Shown here piece by piece: positions 16,344 through 24,205 of a DNA stretch of 37,993 nt. The DNA is from CALCKU01 sp964571595 (GTDB taxonomy: Bacteria > Pseudomonadota > Alphaproteobacteria > Caulobacterales > Maricaulaceae): positions 1 through 37,993 of the forward strand of contig CAZNCJ010000019.1 in NCBI GenBank assembly GCA_964571595.1, in the 5' to 3' direction. The notes beneath the pieces were generated by a model that had not been told where the DNA came from, ran no database searches, and was given only the letters and a program-made list of their open reading frames with translations. The translations under genes were made by a program, and so were the position numbers. Each line of letters opens with the position of its first letter. Position 1 is the stretch's first letter.

Positions 16344-16359
16344 ACGCGCGCGAGCGCGT
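16344..16359 (+). promoter_or_regulatory. GNRA-capped hairpin in the parE leader
   Basis: ACGCGC-GCGA-GCGCGT is a perfect six-base-pair, all but one G:C stem closed by a GCGA loop, which is a GNRA tetraloop in RNA. It ends 23 bases before the parE ATG, and would lie at the 5' end of the mRNA if the promoter at 16304-16332 is right. It may protect the transcript or modulate translation. Confidence 0.5.
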
Positions 16360-16382
16360 ATTTAAGATTAAACAGGACAGGC

Positions 16383-18386
16383 ATGGGGACCTCTAAGAAA
16401 AAAGACTTATTTGAGAACGACAAGCCTGATAAGGCCAGTCGGGCATATTCCGCCAAGGATATTGAGGTTCTAGAAGGTCTGGAGCCCGTGCGTTTGCGTC
16501 CGGGTATGTATATTGGCGGCACAGATGACCGGGCCTTACATCACCTTTTTGCCGAAGTTATTGATAATTCTATGGACGAAGCCGTAGCAGGCCATGCCAG
16601 CCGGATCGAAGTCGAATTAGACAAAGAAGGCTTTTTAAGCGTGACAGATAACGGGCGAGGCATACCCGTTGACCCGCATCCGAAATATCCGAAAAAATCT
16701 GCTCTCGAAGTCATTTTAACCGAGCTACACTCTGGCGGTAAATTTAAAGAAGGCGCTTATGAAACCTCGGGCGGTTTGCACGGGGTTGGTGTCTCGGTTG
16801 TTAATGCGCTCTCGGATTTTCTGGAAGTCGAAGTTGCCAAAAACAAGAACCTTTATCGTATGCGCTTTCAGCGGGGTAAGCCTATTGGCAAGATAAAGGA
16901 TTTGGGGGCAATAAATAACAGGCGCGGGACGAAAATCCGCTTTCATCCTGACCCGGAGATTTTTGGCCCCAAAGCCCATTTTAAAGCCGCGCGTCTATTT
17001 AGAATGACGCGGGCTAAGGCCTATCTTCAACCCGGCGTCGAAATAAGATGGAAATGCGATCCTTCCCTTGTCCAAGAACTTGACCTTGTACCCTCAGAGG
17101 CGGTGTTTCATTTCCCCGGTGGATTGGCGGATTTCTTGAAAGAGACATTGGGGACGAAAACCACAATCACCTCTGATATTTTTTCAGGACGGACAAAAAA
17201 AGAAAAAGGCCACGGGCGCGTGGAATGGGCGATAAGCTGGTCGCCGGAAGGTTACGGCGAGGCCGATAGTTTCGTCAGATCATATTGTAATACAGTGCCC
17301 ACGCCCGGCGGGGGGACACATGAGGCGGGCCTTCGCGCCGCGATTACAAAAGGCTTGCGGGCTTATGCCGATATTGCGGGCATGGGTAAAAAAGTCTCCC
17401 ATGTCACCCCGGATGATGTGATGTTCGGGGCGGGTGCCCTTGTGTCAGCCTTTGTTAAAAATCCGGAATTTCAGGGCCAAACCAAAGACAGGCTTTCAAA
17501 TAGTGAAGCCACGCGCATGGTCGAGAATGCCATTCGGGACCCGTTTGATCATTGGCTGGCCAGCTCTCCCAAAGATGCGACTAAATTATTAGAATGGGCG
17601 ATTGAGCGCGCGGATGAGCGGGTTCGCCGCCGTAAGGCTCGCGATGTTAAGCGCAAATCCGCGACCAAGAAATTACGCCTTCCCGGCAAGCTCGCCGATT
17701 GTTCTCGTAAAGGCTCTGATGATACTGAAATCTTCATTGTCGAGGGTGATAGTGCGGGCGGCTCTGCCAAACAGGCGCGGAACCGCGAAACGCAAGCTAT
17801 CTTACCGCTTAAGGGTAAAATCCTGAATGTTGAATCCGCGACAATGGCAAAGATACAAGCCAATGCCGAGATTTCGGATTTATGCACGGCACTGGGTGTC
17901 GGGCTCGGTCGAAAGTTTGAGCTGGATGATTTGCGCTATGAGCGTGTCATTATCATGACCGATGCTGATGTGGACGGGGCGCATATTGCGGCGCTTCTCA
18001 TTACATTTTTCTATCGTTACACGCCAGGTCTGATTGATGAGGGACGCTTATATATGGCTATGCCGCCTCTCTATAAACTCACGCAGGGCGGTAAGACGGC
18101 CTATGCCATTGATGACGCTCACCGCGAGGAATTAATGCAAACCGTCTTTACCGGCAAAGGCAAGGTGGATATTGGCCGCTTTAAAGGTCTTGGGGAAATG
18201 ATGGCCAAGCAGCTTAAAGACACAACCATGAACCCGGCCACTCGTAAGCTCGCGCGTATTACCATTGATGAAGAAAACCTGCCGACCACGGAGGCGCTGG
18301 TTGAAACACTTATGGGCAAGCGGGCAGATTTACGTTATCAATATATTCAAGACCATGCCCAATTTGTTGATGACATTGATACCTAA
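16383..18386 (+). CDS. parE: DNA topoisomerase IV subunit B
   Basis: A 667-residue type IIA topoisomerase ATPase subunit. The GHKL ATP site shows EVIDNSMDEA (Glu58, Asn62), DNGRGIP (89-95) and GLHGVG (132-137). The C-terminal Toprim part shows EGDSAGGSAKQARNR near residue 454 with PLKGKILNVE, then TDADVDGAHI near 526. It lacks the long insertion of many GyrB proteins and matches ParE length. Topoisomerase IV decatenates daughter chromosomes with ParC, which is not in this window. AGGACAGG before the ATG is a plausible ribosome binding site. The gene is preceded by a GANTC-containing promoter candidate and a leader hairpin. Confidence 0.93.
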   Translation: MGTSKKKDLFENDKPDKASRAYSAKDIEVLEGLEPVRLRPGMYIGGTDDRALHHLFAEVIDNSMDEAVAGHASRIEVELDKEGFLSVTDNGRGIPVDPHPKYPKKSALEVILTELHSGGKFKEGAYETSGGLHGVGVSVVNALSDFLEVEVAKNKNLYRMRFQRGKPIGKIKDLGAINNRRGTKIRFHPDPEIFGPKAHFKAARLFRMTRAKAYLQPGVEIRWKCDPSLVQELDLVPSEAVFHFPGGLADFLKETLGTKTTITSDIFSGRTKKEKGHGRVEWAISWSPEGYGEADSFVRSYCNTVPTPGGGTHEAGLRAAITKGLRAYADIAGMGKKVSHVTPDDVMFGAGALVSAFVKNPEFQGQTKDRLSNSEATRMVENAIRDPFDHWLASSPKDATKLLEWAIERADERVRRRKARDVKRKSATKKLRLPGKLADCSRKGSDDTEIFIVEGDSAGGSAKQARNRETQAILPLKGKILNVESATMAKIQANAEISDLCTALGVGLGRKFELDDLRYERVIIMTDADVDGAHIAALLITFFYRYTPGLIDEGRLYMAMPPLYKLTQGGKTAYAIDDAHREELMQTVFTGKGKVDIGRFKGLGEMMAKQLKDTTMNPATRKLARITIDEENLPTTEALVETLMGKRADLRYQYIQDHAQFVDDIDT

Positions 18387-18431
18387 TCTTTCTGGCGCAT
18401 ATCGCGCCGTCAGGTTTATGGGGGTATCTGT

Positions 18432-19430
18432 ATGACAACCAAAACGATAGGCGTTATCGGTGCGGGGGCATGGGGCACGGCGCTGGCAGCGCTCATGTGT
18501 CGGGCAGGTCATAAAACCCGTATTTGGGCTTTTGAAAAGGCTTGCGTTACAGCCATAAACTCGGAGCATATAAACACACTTTACCTACCGGATGTGAGCT
18601 TGCCGCCAGAGCTGGAAGCCACACAGGATATGGCCGATTTAGCGGGCTCAGATATGGTGTTAATGGTCGGCCCAGCCCAGCATATGCGCGGGCTTATGCA
18701 ATCTTTCGCGCCTCATCACCACAAGGGCCAACCGATTATTTTATGCTCTAAGGGTATTGAGACGGGCAGCTTGTCTCTCATGTCAGATATATTATCAGAC
18801 CTGATGCCTAATGCTTTGCCCGTTGTGCTTTCGGGGCCAAGTTTTGCTATTGATGTGGCCCAAGGCTTGCCGACGGCTGTGACATTGGCCTGCGCGGATT
18901 CTGTCAAAGGCGCAGAGATTGCCCAAATAATCCAGACCCCGACATTTCGGCCATATGTAGCCACAGATATTATCGGGGCTGAAATTGGCGGGGCGATCAA
19001 AAACGTATTGGCGATTGCCTGCGGTATCGTCTTGGGCCTTGGTTTGGGGCGCTCAGCCCATGCTGCCCTCATTGCCAGAGGGTTTGCGGAAATGACCCGT
19101 CTTGGCCAAGCCATGGGCGCTGACCCTCAAACCCTGACCGGGCTTTGCGGTCTGGGTGATCTGGTGCTGACATGTAGTTCCCAACAATCCCGCAATATGT
19201 CTTGTGGTTATGCTTTGGGCCAAGGGGTGGATTTGCAAACCTATCTGGCGGAACGCAATGTGGTGGTTGAAGGTGCTGCCTCAGCACCAGCCGTTCTCGC
19301 CCTTAGTCGCCGTCACAATGTAGATATGCCGATATGTGCTTCTGTTGCGGCGATAGTCGCAGGCGAGATGACGGCTAAACAAGCCGTTATGACGCTCTTG
19401 CAACGGCCTTTAAAATCAGAACAGGCCTAA
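18432..19430 (+). CDS. gpsA: NAD(P)-dependent glycerol-3-phosphate dehydrogenase
   Basis: A 332-residue GpsA. The N-terminal Rossmann motif is GAGAWGTALA (10-19). The family signature IGGAIKNVLAIACGI holds the catalytic Lys (near residue 188), and GLGDLVLTCSS follows near residue 237. It reduces dihydroxyacetone phosphate to sn-glycerol-3-phosphate for phospholipid synthesis, in the cytoplasm. A G-run (GGGGG) sits about eight bases before the ATG. It follows parE by 45 bases and could be cotranscribed. Its TAA stop interlocks with the stop of convergent glpK (CTAA read on both strands). Confidence 0.96.
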   Translation: MTTKTIGVIGAGAWGTALAALMCRAGHKTRIWAFEKACVTAINSEHINTLYLPDVSLPPELEATQDMADLAGSDMVLMVGPAQHMRGLMQSFAPHHHKGQPIILCSKGIETGSLSLMSDILSDLMPNALPVVLSGPSFAIDVAQGLPTAVTLACADSVKGAEIAQIIQTPTFRPYVATDIIGAEIGGAIKNVLAIACGIVLGLGLGRSAHAALIARGFAEMTRLGQAMGADPQTLTGLCGLGDLVLTCSSQQSRNMSCGYALGQGVDLQTYLAERNVVVEGAASAPAVLALSRRHNVDMPICASVAAIVAGEMTAKQAVMTLLQRPLKSEQA

Positions 19431-20917
19431 CGAGTTAAGACCTTAGAGACAGCCTTATTCCAGTTTTCAATTAAAGGCGCGCGCTCTTGGGCGTCCATTT
19501 TAGGGCTAAAGCGGCTCTGTCTTTGCCAATGGCGTTTTATGTCGGCGAGGTCTTTGAAAAGTCCGGCCTGTAAGCCAGCCAGATAGGCCGCACCGAGCGC
19601 CGTGGTTTCCATAACTTTCGGGCGCTCAACCGGCAGATCAATAATATCTGAGAGGAATTGTACCAGCCAATCATTATTGACCATGCCCCCGTCAATTTTA
19701 AGCGTCTTGGGCGCAACGCCGTCTTCTGACATCGCCGCGAACAGGTCATGGCTTTGATAGCAAACGCTCTCAAGCGCGGCTCTGACAAAATCTGCCCGAC
19801 CTGTGGCACGGGTGATACCAAAAACGGCGCCGCGGGCATCCGGGTCCCAATGCGGCGCGCCCAGCCCTGTAAAAGCGGGGACGAGATAGAGGCCGTTATT
19901 TCCCGCTTGGCCTTTGGCTAGCGCCTCGGTTTCTTCGGCATGAGTGATGATTTGAAGTTCATCGCGTAGCCATTGAATGGCCGCGCCTGCGACAAATATC
20001 GAGCCTTCAAGCGCGTAAGTGGTTTGCCCGTTAATTCGATAGGCCACAGTTGAAAGCAGACGGTTCTTGGAAGTGATGCATTCTTTGCCCGTATTGATAA
20101 GAATAAAACAGCCCGTACCATATGTGCTTTTTATCGCCCCGACATCAAAACAGCATTGCCCGATTGTGGCCGCTTGCTGATCTCCGGCCACGCCTAATAT
20201 TGGCAGGCTTACGCCCAGCAATGATTTATCTGTGTGCCCGTAATCATCGGCGCAGTCGCGCACATCAGGCAAAAGTGAGGCGGGGACATTAAAGAGGTCG
20301 AGCAGCTCTTCGTCCCAGCTCTGGCTGTGAATGTTAAACAGATTTGTCCGGCTTGCATTTGTCGCATCTGTGGCGTGGGTGGCCCCGTTGGTAAGTTTAT
20401 AGATGATGAAACTATCTACTGTGCCAAAAGCCAGCTCACCCTTATCTGCCTTTTCACGCGCGCCAGAAACATTGTCTAATATCCACGCAATTTTTGTTGC
20501 GCTAAAATAAGGATCAAGCAAAAGCCCCGTCTTGGCGTTTAGCGCAGTATCAGACATTTTGTCTTTTAAGGCTTTGCAAATATCCGAAGTACGCCTGTCT
20601 TGCCAGACAATCGCATTATAGACCGGCTTGCCGGTTTTGCGGTCCCAGACCAGCGTGGTTTCGCGCTGATTTGTAATGCCAATTCCGGCGATATCCAGGC
20701 CCTGTTCCTGCGTGAATCTATAGGCTTTTTTGAGTGTTTCAAATGTGGTCTGCCACAGATCATCGGGATTATGTTCGACCCAACCATCATCGGGGTAAAT
20801 CTGCGGGAACTCTTTTTGGGCGGTAAATAATATCTCGCCTATGTCGGAAAAGACGAGTGTCCGCGAGCTGGTTGTGCCTTGGTCAATCGCTAATATCGCT
20901 TTGCTCTGTGTCGTCAT
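19427..20917 (-). CDS. glpK: Glycerol kinase
   Basis: A 496-residue FGGY-family kinase. Visible signatures are AIDQGTTSSR near the N-terminus, ITNQRETTLVWDRKTG (near 80-96), IVWQDRR, and a C-terminal GLGAPHWDPDARG plus TALGAAYLAGLQ. It phosphorylates glycerol to sn-glycerol-3-phosphate. The ATG lies 15 bases after the stop of the CNNM gene, with GAGAGG before it, so it looks like the last gene of the aroK-aroB-CNNM unit. No glpF, glpD or glp regulator is near. Its stop overlaps that of gpsA, the de novo source of the same product. Confidence 0.96.
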   Translation of the reverse strand: MTTQSKAILAIDQGTTSSRTLVFSDIGEILFTAQKEFPQIYPDDGWVEHNPDDLWQTTFETLKKAYRFTQEQGLDIAGIGITNQRETTLVWDRKTGKPVYNAIVWQDRRTSDICKALKDKMSDTALNAKTGLLLDPYFSATKIAWILDNVSGAREKADKGELAFGTVDSFIIYKLTNGATHATDATNASRTNLFNIHSQSWDEELLDLFNVPASLLPDVRDCADDYGHTDKSLLGVSLPILGVAGDQQAATIGQCCFDVGAIKSTYGTGCFILINTGKECITSKNRLLSTVAYRINGQTTYALEGSIFVAGAAIQWLRDELQIITHAEETEALAKGQAGNNGLYLVPAFTGLGAPHWDPDARGAVFGITRATGRADFVRAALESVCYQSHDLFAAMSEDGVAPKTLKIDGGMVNNDWLVQFLSDIIDLPVERPKVMETTALGAAYLAGLQAGLFKDLADIKRHWQRQSRFSPKMDAQERAPLIENWNKAVSKVLTR

Positions 20918-20932
20918 CTCGGCCTCTCGCTC

Positions 20933-22234
20933 CTAGAGATTTATACCCCGTTCGTCAGGCTCATAAGTCTTCGTAACCTTTAAAGACCTGATTTGGTTGC
21001 GCTCACGTTTGAGGATTTCAAACCGATAGCCATAATAGGCAAAGGTCTGGCCTTCTTCGGGAATGGTTTGGCTCTCATGTATGATTAGGCCAGCAATGGT
21101 GACGGCTTCCTCATCATCAAGTTTCCAATCCATCATGCGGTTTAAATCCCGAATGGGAATATCGCCGTTCACAATGACACTTCCGTCTTTATTGCGGGTA
21201 AGGCCTTCAAGCTGTTCGTCATATTCGTCCTGAATATCTCCGACAATTTCCTCCAGAATATCCTCAAGTGTCAGCACGCCCATTAAGGCGCCATACTCGT
21301 CCACGACCAAGGCAAAATGTTCGCGCTTTTGCTGGAATAAGCGCAGCTGTTTCACAACAGATGTTGTCTCGGGCACGAACCACGCCTCTCGCGCGATCTT
21401 GGAAATGTTTAGGGCGCTAAAATCTCCAGAGACTTTGGAGAGGGCTTGAAGCATATCCTTGGCATGTAATATGCCCACCACATTATCCAGATCATCGCGG
21501 TATAAGGGCAGGCGGGTATGGCCGCTGGCCAAGACCTCTTTGACAATCTGGTCTGCGGGGAGGTTTATATCCACCATGACGAGGTTCTTGCGGTGGATCA
21601 TCACTTCCTCAACCGTCAACTCCCCGATTTCCAGAACACCGTATATTTGGTCACGTGCGCGTTTGGCCACGCCGCCTTCTTGTAAGTGCAAGTCGACCGC
21701 GTCGCGTATCTCATCAGCCGCCGTCCAAGGCGAGGCATTACTATCTACCCCGAAAAGACGCAGGGTGGCATTGACGATAATTTGAACCAGAGAGACAATG
21801 GGGGCGAGAATTTTTATCACCATGCCAATAGGCCGCGAAACTTTAAGGGCCATTTTATCGGGATGGGTGATCGCATAGGTCTTGGGCAAGACCTCGGCAA
21901 AGATCAGGATAAGCAAAGTCGTAATAATGGTGGCGTAAATAATGCCGGCCTCGCCAAACAGGCTCAGCATGAGCCCCGCCATAATGGATGAGGCGAGAAT
22001 ATTGACGAAATTATTTCCGAGTAATATGCCGCCCAGTAATCTTTCGCGCATATTTAGCAGGCGTGAGACCCGTCCTGCGCGTTTATCGCCGTCTTTTTCA
22101 GCGGCATGCATACGGGCGCGCGAAGCTGCGGTAAGGGCAGTTTCCGAGCCAGAAAAAAAGCCTGAACAGACGAGCAAGAGCAGGACAAAGCCCAGCTTCA
22201 TAAGATTATCGGTTTGCATGAGTGTTTCAAGCAT
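20933..22234 (-). CDS. CNNM/CorC-family membrane protein with CBS pair (HlyC/CorC type)
   Basis: A 433-residue protein. The N-terminal CNNM transmembrane domain (about 1-190) carries the family signature GFFSGSETALTAASRARMH and three to four helices, including a AEVLPKTYA segment. A CBS-domain pair follows (VEEVMIHRKNLV ... FALVVDEYGALMGVLTLEDILEEIVGDI), then the C-terminal CorC/HlyC domain. Family members are linked to magnesium or cobalt transport or efflux. I prefer ATG 22234, which overlaps the aroB stop by eight bases; an open frame continues 69 bases upstream inside aroB. This gene after aroKB is a recurrent alphaproteobacterial order. Confidence 0.9.
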   Translation of the reverse strand: MLETLMQTDNLMKLGFVLLLLVCSGFFSGSETALTAASRARMHAAEKDGDKRAGRVSRLLNMRERLLGGILLGNNFVNILASSIMAGLMLSLFGEAGIIYATIITTLLILIFAEVLPKTYAITHPDKMALKVSRPIGMVIKILAPIVSLVQIIVNATLRLFGVDSNASPWTAADEIRDAVDLHLQEGGVAKRARDQIYGVLEIGELTVEEVMIHRKNLVMVDINLPADQIVKEVLASGHTRLPLYRDDLDNVVGILHAKDMLQALSKVSGDFSALNISKIAREAWFVPETTSVVKQLRLFQQKREHFALVVDEYGALMGVLTLEDILEEIVGDIQDEYDEQLEGLTRNKDGSVIVNGDIPIRDLNRMMDWKLDDEEAVTIAGLIIHESQTIPEEGQTFAYYGYRFEILKRERNQIRSLKVTKTYEPDERGINL

Positions 22235-23375
22235 GGGGCAATGTCTTTGCAAGATGGGTGAGATAGGCGTGTAGATCCGCGCGCGGGGCTTGTTTTTGCA
22301 CAAAGCTCTCGCCGATTTTCCGGGCTAAAATCAAGGTTAGATCACCGCCTTCATTTTTCTTGTCTTGATCCATATGCGAGATCAGGCGGTCTGGCGCTTT
22401 TATGAGATTTGTAAGATCATGGGGCTGGATAAGATTATGCGCGCTTAAGTGTGTTTCCAGACGGCTGACATCACCTTGCGGGCATAAGCCTTGGGCGGCG
22501 CTAAACTCAAAGGCCATAAGCATGCCGGCACTCACCGCTTCGCCGTGGAGTAAGTCGCCCCCATATCCGGCCTCAAGCTCTAGGGCATGTCCGAAACTAT
22601 GACCAAGATTTAAGAGGGCACGCGCGCCGCGTTCCAGCTCATCTTCTGCAACAATGCGGGCTTTGGTCTGGCATGAGACAGACACAGCATGGGTGAGCGT
22701 TTGCGGGTTTAAACTCAGCACATCCGCGCCGTTTTCGTCCAGCCAGTTAAAAAATTCAAGATCACCCAAAAGGCCGTATTTCAAAACCTCAGCATAGCCC
22801 GCTTTGAGCTCGCGCTCTCCGAGCGTTTTAAGAACATTATTATCAGCCAGAACAAGCTGGGGCTGATAAAACGCGCCTATGAGGTTTTTCCCATAGCTGG
22901 AATTAATCGCTGTTTTACCGCCAACCGAACTGTCGACTTGAGCTAGTAATGTGGTCGGGATTTGAATAAAGGGGCAGCCGCGCTTAAAGACACTGGCAGC
23001 AAATCCTGTGAGGTCTCCAATGACACCCCCGCCAAAAGCTATAACCATATCTTGGCGATCAAATGCCAGCTCGAACAAGGCGTCCAAGACGGCTTGCAGC
23101 CCTTCAAAGCTTTTCTGGTTCTCACCCGGCGGGCGGATGATGAAATGGGGTGTGATGCCTGCTTTTTCCAAGCCGGATTTTAACTGGGCCCCGTGAAGCG
23201 CCATAACGTTTGTGTCTGTTATAACGGCAACACGGTCTTTCTTAAGATGCGGTTTAACCAAATCCCCTGCTTGGGATAAGAGCTCTGTGCCGATGATGAT
23301 GTCATAACTGCGCGCGCCCAGATCAACACGTACAAGAGTGTTGTCCTCAGAATAGGGTGTCATGTGATCGGTCAT
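22227..23375 (-). CDS. aroB: 3-dehydroquinate synthase
   Basis: A 382-residue enzyme that converts DAHP to 3-dehydroquinate, the second shikimate-pathway step, using NAD and a divalent metal. Signatures visible are GGGVIGDLTGFAAS and QIPTTLLAQVDSSVGGKTAIN, then GHSFGHALE with metal-binding histidines and HGEAVSAGM. Its ATG overlaps the aroK stop (ATGA), and its end overlaps the CNNM start, so the three are translationally coupled. Confidence 0.96.
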   Translation of the reverse strand: MTDHMTPYSEDNTLVRVDLGARSYDIIIGTELLSQAGDLVKPHLKKDRVAVITDTNVMALHGAQLKSGLEKAGITPHFIIRPPGENQKSFEGLQAVLDALFELAFDRQDMVIAFGGGVIGDLTGFAASVFKRGCPFIQIPTTLLAQVDSSVGGKTAINSSYGKNLIGAFYQPQLVLADNNVLKTLGERELKAGYAEVLKYGLLGDLEFFNWLDENGADVLSLNPQTLTHAVSVSCQTKARIVAEDELERGARALLNLGHSFGHALELEAGYGGDLLHGEAVSAGMLMAFEFSAAQGLCPQGDVSRLETHLSAHNLIQPHDLTNLIKAPDRLISHMDQDKKNEGGDLTLILARKIGESFVQKQAPRADLHAYLTHLAKTLPHA

Positions 23376-23923
23376 AACGGATTTTTTCGACTATAGCGTT
23401 TAATCGCATCATACACGGCATTGACGGTACGTCTATGCGGGCCTTTGCGAATATCAACAGTGATATGGGCTTTGCTATAAATAGGGTAACGTACATCCAT
23501 AAGCTCGCGCATTTTAGCGCGCGGGTTTTCGACTTGTAGGAGCGGGCGAGTATTTTTACGGCTCACCCGTTCCATAATGGTTTCAAAATCACCTTTCAGC
23601 CAAATCGTTAAAGCTCGCTCATTTAAAACCTTGCGTGTTTCCTCTGGAATATAGGCCCCGCCGCCTGTTGCCAGAATAACAGGTGTGCCGTCCAGCACAC
23701 GTTCTATCACACGTCTTTCTCCCTCACGGAAAGCGGCCTCGCCGTGATCGCGAAAATATCCGGCAACTGTGCGGCCCGATGCTTTTTCGATTTCTTCATC
23801 AGAATCAAAAAAGGGCAGGGCCATACGTTTGGCCAAGCGGCGCCCAACTGTTGTTTTTCCGACACCCATAAGGCCTATCAAGGCTATGGGTTGCGCAATT
23901 TTTGCGCTTCTTCTTGGCGGCAT
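23372..23923 (-). CDS. aroK: Shikimate kinase
   Basis: A 183-residue P-loop kinase that phosphorylates shikimate. The Walker A loop is GLMGVGKTT (17-25); FFDSDEEIE (38-46) supplies the shikimate/metal-binding Asp residues; ATGGGAYI is the substrate glycine loop; RPLL near residue 125 lies in the lid. It is first in a four-gene minus-strand unit. The 141-base divergent region to the 46-residue peptide gene holds a perfect palindrome and AT-rich boxes where its promoter should be. Confidence 0.95.
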   Translation of the reverse strand: MPPRRSAKIAQPIALIGLMGVGKTTVGRRLAKRMALPFFDSDEEIEKASGRTVAGYFRDHGEAAFREGERRVIERVLDGTPVILATGGGAYIPEETRKVLNERALTIWLKGDFETIMERVSRKNTRPLLQVENPRAKMRELMDVRYPIYSKAHITVDIRKGPHRRTVNAVYDAIKRYSRKNPL

Positions 23924-23973
23924 GTCTTAATTTCGCCTTTTTAATCTCGTTTCAATTCGTGTTTTATATACAC

Positions 23974-23988
23974 AGTGAAAATTTCACT
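23974..23988. promoter_or_regulatory. 15-base palindrome in the aroK divergent promoter region
   Basis: AGTGAAA-A-TTTCACT is a perfect seven-base inverted repeat with a one-base centre. It is flanked by TATATA on one side (23965-23970 region) and TAATAT on the other, possible -10 boxes for aroK (minus) and the peptide gene (plus). Its place and symmetry fit an operator; the binding protein is unknown. Confidence 0.35.
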
Positions 23989-24064
23989 TAATATGTCGAT
24001 AAAATTGCTTATGCTCAATAGAGAATTTGAAATAGGCTTATGCAAATTTAAAGGATGTCTTGAT

Positions 24065-24205
24065 ATGAAGAAAATGGGTGCTTTACTGGGCATATTGGCT
24101 ATTTTGTGCCTTGGCGGGTTTTTCTGGCTACTTTCACAGGCGTCGCCGCAAAATGCGCCAAAGGATGTTGTGACAATCGATTTACCGGACACATATGAAA
24201 AATAA
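24065..24205 (+). CDS. 46-residue membrane-anchored or exported peptide
   Basis: MKKMGALLGILAILCLGGFF begins a 46-residue product with one hydrophobic helix (about 5-24) and a short polar tail ending LPDTYEK. AAAGGA about 10 bases before the ATG is a fair ribosome binding site. The frame stays open upstream, but the hydrophobic start and the binding site fix this ATG. It overlaps the following exported-protein gene by 11 bases, so the two are probably made together. No family recognised. Confidence 0.6.
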   Translation: MKKMGALLGILAILCLGGFFWLLSQASPQNAPKDVVTIDLPDTYEK

